Origin: GCA-2688775 sp964524225
Lineage (GTDB): Archaea > Nanobdellota > Nanobdellia > Woesearchaeales > GW2011-AR4
Length of the DNA stretch: 29,985 nucleotides
Assembly: GCA_964524225.1 (NCBI GenBank)
Contig: CAZGEW010000005.1
Coordinates: 1 to 29,985, forward strand
Reading direction: 5' to 3'
Below the pieces are notes generated by a model. That model ran no database searches, was not told where the DNA came from, and worked only from the letters and a program-made list of their open reading frames with translations. A program made the translations under genes and the position numbers. Below are positions 1 through 7,110 of this stretch, piece after piece (position 1 is the stretch's first letter; each line of letters begins with the position of its first letter).

Positions 1-94
1 ATTAACCCCTGCAATTGGATGCTCGATTAAGTGGAGGTAAAGTTCCGATTAAATGACGAATGTAATTGTTGAATCTATAGAACTTGAATAAAGT

Positions 95-120
95 ACGTAT
101 AATCTACAAAGATTATGCGT
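95..120. repeat. 11-bp inverted repeat
   Basis: The arms at 95-105 and 110-120 can pair across the 4-base loop ACAA, with a single G-T wobble. It lies downstream of the minus-strand gene ending at 185 and could be a transcription-end structure, but no strong T-run follows. The rest of 1-184 shows no convincing ORF, tRNA or rRNA. Confidence 0.4.
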
Positions 121-184
121 AAGAACGAAGGCTAAGTTTTCGGTTTAAAGTTTTGAAGAAGGGTTTTGACAATAAAAAATTTTC

Positions 185-472
185 TTATTCATTGTATTTC
201 ATATAGATAAAATAAACTGGATTGTTATCCTGCCAAACTGGGCGTTCACCAGCAACTGCCCTCGTCTTCTCCCCTGTAACTGCGTCTGTAGAAAATTCTG
301 CGTCTTGATGAATTAGTAATATTTGTTCTATTCTATTAGCACGCGGGTCATATTTTAATATTTCTGTTAACGTATCAGATAAATCTGCTTTCTCTACCCA
401 TTTAATATAATGAAATCCTTCAGCCCTTAATTTATCGTCAAGAGCTACTTTTTGTTCTGTCGGTCCATTCAT
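185..472 (-). CDS. hypothetical protein, 95 aa
   Basis: I do not recognise this small, soluble, mixed-charge protein. It has no signal peptide, membrane segment or Cys cluster. Its middle reads like a helix followed by beta-strands. The start at 472 is supported by a TATA box at 496-503 on the same strand, about 27 bases upstream, which predicts a leaderless or near-leaderless transcript. The ATG overlaps the stop of the upstream 62-codon ORF (ATGA), which would also allow coupling. Its 3' half uses more G and C than neighbouring genes. It is probably a real gene because promoter and frame agree, but its function is unknown. Confidence 0.55.
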   Translation of the reverse strand: MNGPTEQKVALDDKLRAEGFHYIKWVEKADLSDTLTEILKYDPRANRIEQILLIHQDAEFSTDAVTGEKTRAVAGERPVWQDNNPVYFIYMKYNE

Positions 473-657
473 AATTTATAACTATTAGGCAGGAGTATAT
501 AAATCTTTTTATTGTAGAACATTAAGTCAACCCTTCTTACTTTAAACCCTTTAGTTTCTCGAAGATAACTTTCAGCAAAAATTCCAACAACATGGCGTTC
601 GTCGAGACAAAAATTAGAATTGCATTTAATTATTATTTTCCTAAGTTCTCCAAACAC
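469..657 (-). CDS. doubtful small ORF, 62 aa
   Basis: An open frame joins the 3' end of the glycosyltransferase (25-base overlap) to the start of the 95-aa gene (ATGA overlap). That layout would suit a small gene in a minus-strand operon. The translation is mixed-charge, with no motif I recognise. Against it, the TATA box of the downstream gene lies inside it, no Shine-Dalgarno sequence precedes its ATG, and the region could simply be intergenic. I keep it as a weak candidate. Confidence 0.25.
   Translation of the reverse strand: MFGELRKIIIKCNSNFCLDERHVVGIFAESYLRETKGFKVRRVDLMFYNKKIYILLPNSYKL
496..503 (-). promoter_or_regulatory. TATA box for 185-472
   Basis: TTTATATA on the minus strand, centred about 27 bases before the ATG at 472. 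This is the archaeal TATA-to-start distance expected for a leaderless message. Confidence 0.5.
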
Positions 658-1655
658 CTCCCATAATTATACCTCAAAGCCTTATTGTTAGGATGCTTCT
701 TTAACTGTTCTTCCAAAATTTTTTTTGCATGCTCAAATTTACCTATTGACATATACGCAACAGCAAGATTATTTGCTGGCGATGGATTATCTGAATTATG
801 TTTTATACTTTTCTTGAAATATTCAATTGCACGATTTTTATCATTCATTTGCAAATATATTTTTGCTATCTCTGACAACACTAATTTATAATTTGGGTTA
901 ATTTTAGCTGTCTTTTCAAAATATTTTAATGCGTTTACAAAATCATTTTGTGAAAGGTACATTCTTGCAGTTTGATAATTGTAGCGAGGATTTTCTGGCT
1001 CATCTTCTAATTGTTTTAGAATTATTTTAGAATATTGCTCAACTTTGCCATTTACTGATTCTGCATCTTTTATAGACCCAAAATGATGCAAAACAACACC
1101 AATTTTCTTGTATTTTAGCTTTTTTTCAATTATTGAGTCTTCTACTAATTCATGAATCCTATGTTTAAAATACAAGCCTGAATTATTCCTAAATAGCCTA
1201 ACCAAAAAATTAGAGATATAGGATGGATACTCCTTTACTAATTCAAAATCAGAATTATTCTTGATAGCACCTTCAAAATATTTGTCGATGTACGATCTTT
1301 GCTCTAAAGAGAATCCTGCAATTTCATTTGCATTTTCAATCGCATCTCTTATTTTTATTAAGTCTTTTTTTTCAATTACTTCATCAGCATCTAACACAAG
1401 TATCCAATCTTTTGTTGCATGCTTTAAGCTTTCATTCCTTGCTACACTAAAATCATCAATCCATTTGAAATCAAAAAATTTTGCCTCAAGGCAAAATTTT
1501 TTGCAAATATCATTTGCTACTTCTTTTGTTTTATCTGTGCTTCCTGTGTCAATAATAATAACCTCATCGATAATACCTTTAACAGAATTCAAGCATTGCT
1601 CTATAAGCCTCTCTTCGTTTTTGGTTATCATACATAATGAGATTAATTGAGACAT
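633..1655 (-). CDS. family 2 glycosyltransferase with C-terminal TPR repeats
   Basis: The 340-residue protein opens with a GT-A fold of the SunS/beta-4-glucosyltransferase-like GT2 group. It has SLCMITKNEE at 6-15, IIIDTGSTDKT at 34-43 and the metal-binding LDADE (D89-E92). A WIDDFSVARNE block lies at 65-75. Residues from about 220 form three to four TPR units, with the typical A-x-x-Y-F-x-K-A and NNLAVAY patterns. It probably transfers a sugar from a nucleotide donor at the inner face of the membrane. There is no transmembrane segment. An in-frame extension to 1904 is open, but I start at 1655 because the domain begins there, a TATA-like box lies at 1677-1684, and the upstream DNA is a hairpin array rather than protein-like sequence. 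The codons for residues 52-61 form a perfect palindrome (1473-1502). Confidence 0.85.
   Translation of the reverse strand: MSQLISLCMITKNEERLIEQCLNSVKGIIDEVIIIDTGSTDKTKEVANDICKKFCLEAKFFDFKWIDDFSVARNESLKHATKDWILVLDADEVIEKKDLIKIRDAIENANEIAGFSLEQRSYIDKYFEGAIKNNSDFELVKEYPSYISNFLVRLFRNNSGLYFKHRIHELVEDSIIEKKLKYKKIGVVLHHFGSIKDAESVNGKVEQYSKIILKQLEDEPENPRYNYQTARMYLSQNDFVNALKYFEKTAKINPNYKLVLSEIAKIYLQMNDKNRAIEYFKKSIKHNSDNPSPANNLAVAYMSIGKFEHAKKILEEQLKKHPNNKALRYNYGRCLENLGK
1473..1502. repeat. A6/T6-ended palindrome inside a CDS
   Basis: The 13-bp perfect arms AAAAAATTTTGCC (1473-1485) and GGCAAAATTTTTT (1490-1502) enclose the loop TCAA. It lies inside the glycosyltransferase reading frame. It belongs to the same palindrome type as 1933-1961 and 29349-29383, with an outer A-run/T-block and a variable inner stem. 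Confidence 0.7.
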
Positions 1656-1676
1656 TTTACTTTTTATTTTTGTAAA

Positions 1677-1684
1677 TTTTAAAA
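1677..1684 (-). promoter_or_regulatory. TATA-like box for 633-1655
   Basis: TTTTAAAA lies about 25 bases before the ATG at 1655, consistent with leaderless transcription. It supports the shorter start for the glycosyltransferase. Confidence 0.45.
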
Positions 1685-1689
1685 CGCCA

Positions 1690-1911
1690 AGGCCCGGATT
1701 TTCAACAACTTTTGCGAACGTAGTGAGCACTCGCGACTTTATGTCGCGCAAGGTGCGAGACTGACTTCGCAGCTCTTTTGAACCGAGAAGTCCTGTTCGG
1801 ACAGCAGTTCTCTCTCGGGACTTTATGTCCCGCAAAGTGTCAACTGATTTTGCAGTTGTTCGAGACTGCCGCATTTCTGGTTTGCGAGGCTCGTTCCTCG
1901 CCAAGTACCAG
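1690..1911. repeat. cluster of six short GC-rich hairpins in a gene-free gap
   Basis: The 306-base gap between 1655 and 1962 is markedly GC-richer than its surroundings and is packed with hairpins. They are CGCGAC/GTCGCG at 1732-1748 (loop TTTAT), TGCGA/TCGCA at 1754-1771, GTCC/GGAC at 1790-1802 inside an outer CCGAGA/TCTCGG stem (1783-1818), CGGGAC/GTCCCG at 1816-1832 (loop TTTAT again), CAACTG/CAGTTG at 1841-1858, and GCGAGG/CCTCGC at 1884-1901 inside an outer CTGGT/ACCAG stem (1877-1911). The first and fourth are copies of one unit that differ by one base in each arm while keeping the pair. The minus strand stays open through the region, but its translation is Arg-rich and repetitive and not protein-like. 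It could be a structured RNA, a repeat array or remnants of mobile hairpins. Confidence 0.7.
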
Positions 1912-1932
1912 ATTCTGCCACCTTGGCAATAT

Positions 1933-1961
1933 AAAAATTTTAATCGGAGATTAAAATTTTT
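1933..1961 (-). terminator. 13-bp palindrome just after a stop codon, terminator-like
   Basis: The arms AAAAATTTTAATC (1933-1945) and its exact complement (1949-1961) enclose the loop GGA. The stop codon of the minus-strand gene 1962-2318 directly abuts it. In that gene's sense the hairpin ends in five T, so it could act in transcription termination. It is also one of the dispersed A/T palindromes in this window. Confidence 0.55.
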
Positions 1962-2318
1962 CTATATTTTTCCTTCGCATTTAACCCCAAAAGAACCATA
2001 ACTTAAACTTAGGTTAAACTTCTTACACATGAGGTTCATTACAATTAAATTCTTCTCTGACGGATCATCAACAATACATTGCTTGAAACCATTATTATCC
2101 CAATTTGAGACGCCATTAATCTTTTTACAGAAAGTAATGAAGTCTGTAGGTACTTTTATGCTTACCAGCTCAGTAGCATTCACTATTTCTTTCTCAATTT
2201 TTTTAACATAGTCTGGAACAGTAATAAATGCCCAAAAAAGACTTGTAAATACAATTCCTATTATCAATGCTCCAAAAAAAATTCCCCAAGCTTCTAAGTC
2301 TGTGTAAGTTTTTGCCAT
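1962..2318 (-). CDS. hypothetical membrane-anchored protein, 118 aa
   Basis: One strong transmembrane helix (about residues 11-33, rich in Ile, Phe, Ala and Gly) follows a short polar start. The remaining 85 residues are soluble and contain four Cys (in FCKK, KQCIV, MCKK, VKCEG), which could pair if the domain is extracytoplasmic. The N-terminal helix may be an uncleaved signal anchor. A TATA-like box at 2341-2350 lies about 27 bases before the ATG, opposite to and almost overlapping the promoter of the divergent translin gene. I recognise no family. Confidence 0.65.
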   Translation of the reverse strand: MAKTYTDLEAWGIFFGALIIGIVFTSLFWAFITVPDYVKKIEKEIVNATELVSIKVPTDFITFCKKINGVSNWDNNGFKQCIVDDPSEKNLIVMNLMCKKFNLSLSYGSFGVKCEGKI

Positions 2319-2340
2319 TATATAGTAAGAATGAATTGAG

Positions 2341-2350
2341 GTTTAAAAAG
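2341..2350 (-). promoter_or_regulatory. TATA-like box for 1962-2318
   Basis: CTTTTTAAAC on the minus strand, about 27 bases upstream of the ATG at 2318. It is arranged back-to-back with the plus-strand TATA box at 2372-2379. Confidence 0.45.
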
Positions 2351-2371
2351 TTTTCAGTAAACTCGGAAATA

Positions 2372-2379
2372 TTTATAAA
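2372..2379 (+). promoter_or_regulatory. TATA box for the translin homologue
   Basis: TTTATAAA centred about 27 bases before the ATG at 2403, the spacing of a leaderless archaeal transcript. Confidence 0.6.
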
Positions 2380-2402
2380 GAGATAGTAGTAATAATTAAA
2401 TT

Positions 2403-2972
2403 ATGATAGACAAGAACGAATTTAAAAAGATTGGATACGAGATGCATAAACTGGATTTAGAGCGAGAAGAAGTAATCCATTTATCAAGAGAAGTAATTAA
2501 TCTTTCCAAGCAGATAATATATGCTGTACAAAGAAACGATATGAAAACTGCATCTTCTATAATTAAGAATATTAAAAAAAGGGTTGAGAAACTGAAAAAA
2601 CTCAATATCTTTATTGATACAAATATAGGTGCTGTAGCATTTCAAGAGTATGTGGAGGCTATTGCTTTTTATGAATTTGTGAAAAATAAGAGAATTCCAA
2701 CAAAAAATAACCTTGGAGTAAGTGCTGAAAACTACTTAAGTGGACTTTGCGATTTAACAGGAGAGCTAGTGAGAAAAGCTATTTATGAGGTAATACACAA
2801 AAAATTTGATGAGGCAGCAAGAATAAAAGAGTTAGTGCATGATATTTATGGAGAATTCTTAAAGCTGCACTTAAGGAATGGCGAATTAAGAAAAAAATCT
2901 GATGCCATAAAATGGAATCTTAAGAAGCTAGAAGAAGTGATGTATGATATTTCTATGAAGGGAAAGTATTAA
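2403..2972 (+). CDS. translin-family RNA-binding protein
   Basis: The 189-residue, almost all-helical protein has the family landmarks in order: FQEYVEAIAFYEFVKNKRIP (80-99), YLSGLCDLTGELVRKA (111-126) and a C-terminal KLEEVMYDISMKG helix (174-187). The length fits archaeal translins. Family knowledge: translin and TRAX form ring-shaped oligomers that bind single-stranded RNA or DNA, and an Archaeoglobus homologue assembles into an octamer that cleaves RNA. Acidic residues E82, E85, E121 and E151 are candidates for the metal site, but I cannot tell from sequence alone whether this one is a nuclease. It is a single gene with its own TATA box, convergent with the membrane protein ending at 2980. 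Confidence 0.88.
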   Translation: MIDKNEFKKIGYEMHKLDLEREEVIHLSREVINLSKQIIYAVQRNDMKTASSIIKNIKKRVEKLKKLNIFIDTNIGAVAFQEYVEAIAFYEFVKNKRIPTKNNLGVSAENYLSGLCDLTGELVRKAIYEVIHKKFDEAARIKELVHDIYGEFLKLHLRNGELRKKSDAIKWNLKKLEEVMYDISMKGKY

Positions 2973-2979
2973 TCTTTTG

Positions 2980-4905
2980 CTACGTTACCATAGATCTATA
3001 GTATAAGTATATTAACAAAAAAATAATTGTAAAAATTGAAATTAAGTATGAAATCAAATAAATATTAAATCGCTTATAGGTCAAAATTATATCTTTCTTA
3101 AACTCGTATAAATTAACAGCTTCAAACATTGTAGGTTGTTGTGAGCCTAGATACCGGTTTTTGTTATAAGTATCTGTAAATATAACAAATTTTTTAGTTG
3201 GATTTATGATTGTGTATTTAACAGGAGACTCCTTTTTGTATTCTAAAGGAGTAAGCTCTTTGTTAGGAGCATTCGACTGATAAAATTTACTCACCTTATT
3301 TTTGTTTTTGAATAAGTATAGCATTTCTGTTTCTTTAATCAACTCTAAATCTGTTTGATTGAGCAAATAGAAATAATTTTTATAATCCACCTCTTTAGCT
3401 AAAATAACATATTTTACATTAATCGGTTTTAATTTTTCACCAATTGAGGTTATATCTTTTTTTAGCAATGACTCAATATATTTAGAGGTGGGATTTGTTG
3501 ATGATGAATAAATCCTGCCAACTTCAACATTGTCACCTTGAATAATTGGTTTGTTAAAAAATGAAGATGCAGGATTTGCTATTCGCTTGTCTTTATTTGG
3601 TACCCATTTAAAATCCATGTAAAGGTGCCATGGAAGAAACAAGACATTAAAGTCTTGTTTGTCTTGATTAAGAAAATCATTTATCTCGTACCAGTCTTGA
3701 GGATAATCAGTTGTTTTTAGTTGTTGCCAAAATGAATTGAACATTGTTGGAGTATAAGCAAATGGCACCACCAAAAAAATCAAGGTGAAAGCCTTGATTT
3801 TTTTGTTTTTTATTTGGTGTAAGATATTGTCAATGCCATATGCACTAAAGAAAGCATAAGCAAAAACAAGTACGGCTACAAACTTTTGTGGCTCTCTAAA
3901 GCCCCTAATGAAATATATATTATTAAATAAAAATATGAAAAAATTTCTAAACCATGGGTGGCCAACACCAACTGCCAACAGCTGTGCTAAGACTCCTGTT
4001 ATTAATATTGGAACTTTATATTTTTCCTTACAGTTTAGGTACCCATGGACTGTTAGGAGAAGTATAATGAAGAACAATGGAAAGTAAATATAAATAGGCA
4101 TTATATTCTTCGGTAAAATATAAGCACTTTCCCTCCAAAAACCATACATCATAAGTGTATGCATAAATTCATTAAAAGTTCCTGCTCTTGTTTGGAATGC
4201 TGTCAAATCATCAGTTGTTATTTTAGATAGTTTTGTTGAGTCAGCAGTAAATAGTGGCAAAATCCAATATACGTTTAACACCACAATTAAGATACCCAAA
4301 ATAAATGTGTTTATTAATGCATTTTTTACAGTTTTTTTATCTTTATTTTTGACAATGTAATAGGTTAAAAGCATAAAGAAAAAAAATAAAACTAAAAGCA
4401 AAGTATGCAGGTCAAAAATAGCTACAGATGTTATCCATAAAGAGGTTTTAATTGTCTGTTTTTTATTGGGTGTATCTAAAAATTTTATAAATGACTTAAT
4501 CACAAAAGGTGTTATTGCATAAGCCAGAAGGATTAGCAAATGACCTGCCATAAATCTAATGTAAACATAAGGATTAACCATATATAACAAACCAGCAAAA
4601 TATTTAGGCAATTTTGACTTTGTGTTGATTAATGAGTACATAGACACTCCAGATAAAAATAACATTAAAAAAATGAGAAGTTTTTGAAATAATGATGTGC
4701 TTATAAAGATGTTCAAAAATTCTCTAAACAATTGCAACGGCATATTGGCTGAAACCGATTCCTTTATTCCATAAAAAATATCAGAATATTTTATTGTTGG
4801 AGCATTGGTCCAGTCCAAAAGAAATATATAGTTTTCTAGCAATGGAGCTGTAATTATTAGCGAGACAATAGTATAAAAAATCAGAGGTATTAATTTATTA
4901 CTCAT
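2980..4905 (-). CDS. multi-pass membrane protein, GT-C glycosyltransferase-like (YfhO/AftD type)
   Basis: This 641-residue protein has about a dozen hydrophobic helices, starting at residues 5-22 and including 75-95, 101-117, 120-141, 157-184 and 197-219. An acidic residue sits in the first outer loop (LLDWT, D31), as expected for GT-C enzymes that use lipid-linked sugars. A motif FAGLLYMVNPYVYIR (103-117) recurs in the two larger membrane proteins of this window (IYIINPVTLAIF, VFYMFNFFIML). Residues from about 400 to 605 form an extracytoplasmic beta-rich region, followed by a last membrane helix (613-634) and a short cytoplasmic tail. It lacks the Cys-rich jelly-roll domain of its larger relatives. 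The start overlaps the end of the ATPase gene by eight bases (ATGAGTAA), so the two are co-transcribed and probably translationally coupled. The donor and acceptor are unknown. Confidence 0.7.
   Translation of the reverse strand: MSNKLIPLIFYTIVSLIITAPLLENYIFLLDWTNAPTIKYSDIFYGIKESVSANMPLQLFREFLNIFISTSLFQKLLIFLMLFLSGVSMYSLINTKSKLPKYFAGLLYMVNPYVYIRFMAGHLLILLAYAITPFVIKSFIKFLDTPNKKQTIKTSLWITSVAIFDLHTLLLVLFFFFMLLTYYIVKNKDKKTVKNALINTFILGILIVVLNVYWILPLFTADSTKLSKITTDDLTAFQTRAGTFNEFMHTLMMYGFWRESAYILPKNIMPIYIYFPLFFIILLLTVHGYLNCKEKYKVPILITGVLAQLLAVGVGHPWFRNFFIFLFNNIYFIRGFREPQKFVAVLVFAYAFFSAYGIDNILHQIKNKKIKAFTLIFLVVPFAYTPTMFNSFWQQLKTTDYPQDWYEINDFLNQDKQDFNVLFLPWHLYMDFKWVPNKDKRIANPASSFFNKPIIQGDNVEVGRIYSSSTNPTSKYIESLLKKDITSIGEKLKPINVKYVILAKEVDYKNYFYLLNQTDLELIKETEMLYLFKNKNKVSKFYQSNAPNKELTPLEYKKESPVKYTIINPTKKFVIFTDTYNKNRYLGSQQPTMFEAVNLYEFKKDIILTYKRFNIYLISYLISIFTIIFLLIYLYYRSMVT
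3773..3804. repeat. A7/T7-ended palindrome inside a CDS
   Basis: Perfect 13-bp arms AAAAAAATCAAGG (3773-3785) and CCTTGATTTTTTT (3792-3804) enclose a 6-base loop TGAAAG. The sequence closely matches the palindrome at 17340-17370 read on the other strand. The difference is an inner base pair that changes from G-C to C-G together with the loop. In this gene it encodes a lysine-rich loop entering a membrane helix. Confidence 0.7.
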
Positions 4906-6184
4906 CTTCTAATAGCCAACGCCATAATGAAATAAATTTTACATTCATCCTATTTATTTTTTCTGTATTATCATAATCTTCTGTAATTATAGTTGCTTCT
5001 CTTACCTTAAACTCTTTTGAGGCTTCCAATAATCCTTTTATTTCCCTAGCCTTAATCTTCTTGTCTGAGAGGCTTTGACAGACTTGAATCAATTCCACAA
5101 CCTTAAGCCCTTCTTTAACCAAAAAATCAACCTCTTCTTTTCTTTTCCAATAATAAATTTCCTTTTCTCTTCTTTTTAATTCAAGGTACACCACATTCTC
5201 GTACAATTGCCCAAGGTCCTCGGAAAATCTAAAAGCTATGGAATTTCTAAGTCCATTGTCAATTGCATAAATCTTTTTTGTTTGCTTGTACTGTACTTTC
5301 AGCTTATACGAGAACAAGTCTAGGCTAAAAAGCAAAAAGGATTCCTTAAGGTATTCTAAATAGCGCTCTACAGTCTCTATATTTATTCCAATATTCTTGG
5401 CAAGATTGTTGTATGAATATTCTTTTGTGAAGTTGGTAAATAAGTATTTTGCAAGTAAATCAATTTTTTCCCTCTCAATTGAATACCTAGTGGCAATATC
5501 CCTTGATATTATATCATTGTATATATTTGATAGAATCCTGTTAACATTGATATCGTTTTTTGCAATAGTTTCTGGAAATCCTCCATGCTTAAGATAAAGG
5601 TCGAGATAATGTAAGAGCTTATTTTTTTCGGACAAAAGGTAATTTCTACTGAAATTTCCCCAGCCATAAGCTTTTAAAAATTCTCGAAAGGAGAAAGGAT
5701 AAACTACAGTAGTGATGTGCCTTCCGCTGAGAAGCTTGCCCACGTCTTTGGACAATAAAGATGCACTTGAACCTGAAACAAAAATTTTCTTAAATTTTCC
5801 TGAATCGTAAAGTTGTTTGACCCATCTCTCCCAATTCATTTTCTCCTGCGCTTCATCTAAGAACAGATATTCAGGCTCAATTTCAATTTGAGCAATTGCC
5901 CTGTCAATTTCGTCAAAGCTTGCAGTGCTTAGATTAATTTCATCAAAGCTTAGAAAGAATATTTTTTGCGGCTGAACTTTTTTCTGAATAAGCTCGCCTA
6001 TAACTAGATAAAGCAGAGTTGTTTTCCCTGAGCGCCTTACTCCAATTACATCCTTTATTTGCTTCAACTTCAGAGATTCGAGAATTTCCTTTTGAACTGG
6101 TCTTTCTATGATACCTTCCTTTTGAAAAGGCTTGTTAGCCCACCATGGATTAAGGCTCCGTATGGCATTAATCAAGCTTTCCAT
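4898..6184 (-). CDS. AAA_14/DUF4143 family ATPase
   Basis: The 428-residue protein has an AAA_14 domain: Walker A GVRRSGKTT (48-56), Walker B YLFLDEAQ (106-113), a sensor-like FVSGSSASLLS (136-145), and SGRH plus PFSFREF (153-169). A winged-helix-like middle follows (about 240-285). The C-terminal DUF4143 domain carries YENVVYLELKRR (328-339), EVDFLV (351-356) and VVELIQV (362-368), a PD-(D/E)XK-like fold in which the usual Lys is replaced, as in other archaeal members. The cellular role of these common ATPases is largely unknown. An in-frame extension to 6253 exists. I choose the ATG at 6184 because a TATA box (6207-6214) lies 26 bases upstream and the conserved region begins there. The gene is coupled to the membrane protein downstream. 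Confidence 0.87.
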   Translation of the reverse strand: MESLINAIRSLNPWWANKPFQKEGIIERPVQKEILESLKLKQIKDVIGVRRSGKTTLLYLVIGELIQKKVQPQKIFFLSFDEINLSTASFDEIDRAIAQIEIEPEYLFLDEAQEKMNWERWVKQLYDSGKFKKIFVSGSSASLLSKDVGKLLSGRHITTVVYPFSFREFLKAYGWGNFSRNYLLSEKNKLLHYLDLYLKHGGFPETIAKNDINVNRILSNIYNDIISRDIATRYSIEREKIDLLAKYLFTNFTKEYSYNNLAKNIGINIETVERYLEYLKESFLLFSLDLFSYKLKVQYKQTKKIYAIDNGLRNSIAFRFSEDLGQLYENVVYLELKRREKEIYYWKRKEEVDFLVKEGLKVVELIQVCQSLSDKKIKAREIKGLLEASKEFKVREATIITEDYDNTEKINRMNVKFISLWRWLLEDE

Positions 6185-6206
6185 TAGGCACCTTAAACAC
6201 CATTTA

Positions 6207-6214
6207 TTTATAAA
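6207..6214 (-). promoter_or_regulatory. TATA box deciding the start of the ATPase gene
   Basis: TTTATAAA is centred 26 bases before the ATG at 6184. It lies inside the longer open frame, so the longer start would not be transcribed from it. Confidence 0.6.
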
Positions 6215-6284
6215 TGTTTCGGTTAAAGCAGAGGATAAAATATTATTTATCATCTGCTATGGTAGAGGATATTTTTAAAATAAA

Positions 6285-6533
6285 TTATTCTTGCCACTCA
6301 TCAATAATTTTAGTGATATCATCAATTTTTTCTGGATTCAAGCTGACTTGTAAGCCATAAGAAGTAGGTTTCTGTAAAATAAATCCTTCTTTGATAAGTT
6401 CTTTAACTACATTTTTTGCTTCACCAACAACATGCTTTGGTAAACCTTTTGTTATATGTTCAAAAGCTGTATGTTTTCCTCCGATAACTCTTCGTCTATA
6501 AAGCTTCCTAAAAATAATTTGTTTTAAGTCCAT
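6285..6533 (-). CDS. small winged-helix-like protein, 82 aa
   Basis: A short basic protein with a helix-rich first half and the segment VVGEAKNVVKELIKEGFILQKPTSYGLQVSLNP (35-67). This reads as a recognition helix followed by a beta-wing, as in small archaeal winged-helix proteins. The first 25 residues carry a basic patch (RKLYRRRVIGGKH). DNA or RNA binding is inferred from this layout. A TATA box at 6557-6564 lies 27 bases before the ATG. It is transcribed divergently from a second small HTH regulator at 6636. Confidence 0.6.
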   Translation of the reverse strand: MDLKQIIFRKLYRRRVIGGKHTAFEHITKGLPKHVVGEAKNVVKELIKEGFILQKPTSYGLQVSLNPEKIDDITKIIDEWQE

Positions 6534-6556
6534 CTTGTCTCTTAAATAAGCACATC

Positions 6557-6564
6557 TTTATATA
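6557..6564 (-). promoter_or_regulatory. TATA box for 6285-6533
   Basis: TATATAAA on the minus strand, 27 bases upstream of the ATG at 6533. Confidence 0.6.
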
Positions 6565-6602
6565 GCTTTGTTCATTCTAATGTATTTTAAAATATCAAAA
6601 AA

Positions 6603-6610
6603 TATATAAA
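6603..6610 (+). promoter_or_regulatory. TATA box for 6636-6965
   Basis: TATATAAA about 29 bases before the ATG at 6636. It favours that ATG over the in-frame TTG at 6624, which would lie at or upstream of the transcript start. Confidence 0.55.
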
Positions 6611-6635
6611 CAAGTTCATCAAATTGTATATTGTA

Positions 6636-6965
6636 ATGGATGAAAAATCATCTTTTAGGATCGTATTTGGAGACTCCCCAATAGTTAAAGTGATAGACTT
6701 TTTTTTAGATAACAGAGAATTTGACTACAGCTTAACAGATATAGCAAAAAATGCAGATATTGGTTGGAGCACATTACACCAGTTTTGGAGCAACATTGTG
6801 AAATTAGGAATAGTAACAAAGACTAGGAGGATTGGAAGAGCAGAGTTATACAAATTAAATTTAAGCAGTCCTCTTGTTAAGAAATTAATAGATTTAGATA
6901 TTGATATTTCGAAAAAATTGATGAACGATGAAATCAATAAGCAAAAGCTGAAAGTTACAGCATAG
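6636..6965 (+). CDS. winged helix-turn-helix transcriptional regulator
   Basis: The 109-residue protein begins FRIVFGDSPIVKVIDFFLDN, then carries a clear HTH at about 33-60 (YSLTDIAKNADIGWSTLHQF) and a wing with VTKTRRIGRAELYKLN. This is an ArsR/MarR-type winged helix of a kind common in DPANN archaea. The C-terminus is a short helix with a charged tail. The frame also allows a TTG start at 6624, but the TATA box position supports the ATG at 6636. The likely role is local or global transcription control. No ligand domain is visible. Its divergent neighbour is another small HTH-like protein, and the two promoters lie about 40 bases apart. Confidence 0.8.
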   Translation: MDEKSSFRIVFGDSPIVKVIDFFLDNREFDYSLTDIAKNADIGWSTLHQFWSNIVKLGIVTKTRRIGRAELYKLNLSSPLVKKLIDLDIDISKKLMNDEINKQKLKVTA

Positions 6966-7095
6966 TTTTCCGAAATAACTTCTTCTTTTCAATCAATAAT
7001 CGCGTAATTTTTGCAAATACTCCGACAAAGAGCGTATAATAGGCTCCATTAGCAACAATTTCTACAAAACCGAAAAGTTTATAAATAGTTGTCAT
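6955..7095 (-). CDS. possible small membrane protein, 46 aa
   Basis: This 46-codon ORF fills the gap between the regulator and the giant membrane protein, on the opposite strand. It begins MTTIYKLFGFVEIV, continues with a hydrophobic stretch to about residue 28, and ends in a strongly basic tail with Lys-Lys-Lys. That is a plausible single-pass topology with the positive end inside. A weak TATA-like CTATTTATGA lies about 25-30 bases upstream (around 7119-7130). It overlaps the 3' end of the regulator by 11 bases, and its start lies between the TATA box (7078-7085) and the ATG of the divergent gene. It could be real or a chance frame. Confidence 0.3.
   Translation of the reverse strand: MTTIYKLFGFVEIVANGAYYTLFVGVFAKITRLLIEKKKLFRKTML
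7078..7085 (+). promoter_or_regulatory. TATA box for 7111-10239
   Basis: TTTATAAA centred about 29 bases before the ATG at 7111. This supports that start and a leaderless message. Confidence 0.6.
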
Positions 7096-7110
7096 TATTT
7101 AGTAGTTAAA

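Noticed and set aside
1656..1904. N-terminal extension giving a 423-aa glycosyltransferase
   Set aside because: The extra 83 residues are Arg-rich and repeated because of the DNA hairpins, and the TATA-like box and conserved domain both fit the ATG at 1655.
1690..1911. CRISPR array
   Set aside because: The repeats are palindromes of different sequence with uneven spacing, there are no unique spacers of constant length, and no cas gene is present.
6185..6253. Longer start of the AAA_14 ATPase
   Set aside because: The extension contains the TATA box at 6207-6214 and is not part of the conserved domain.
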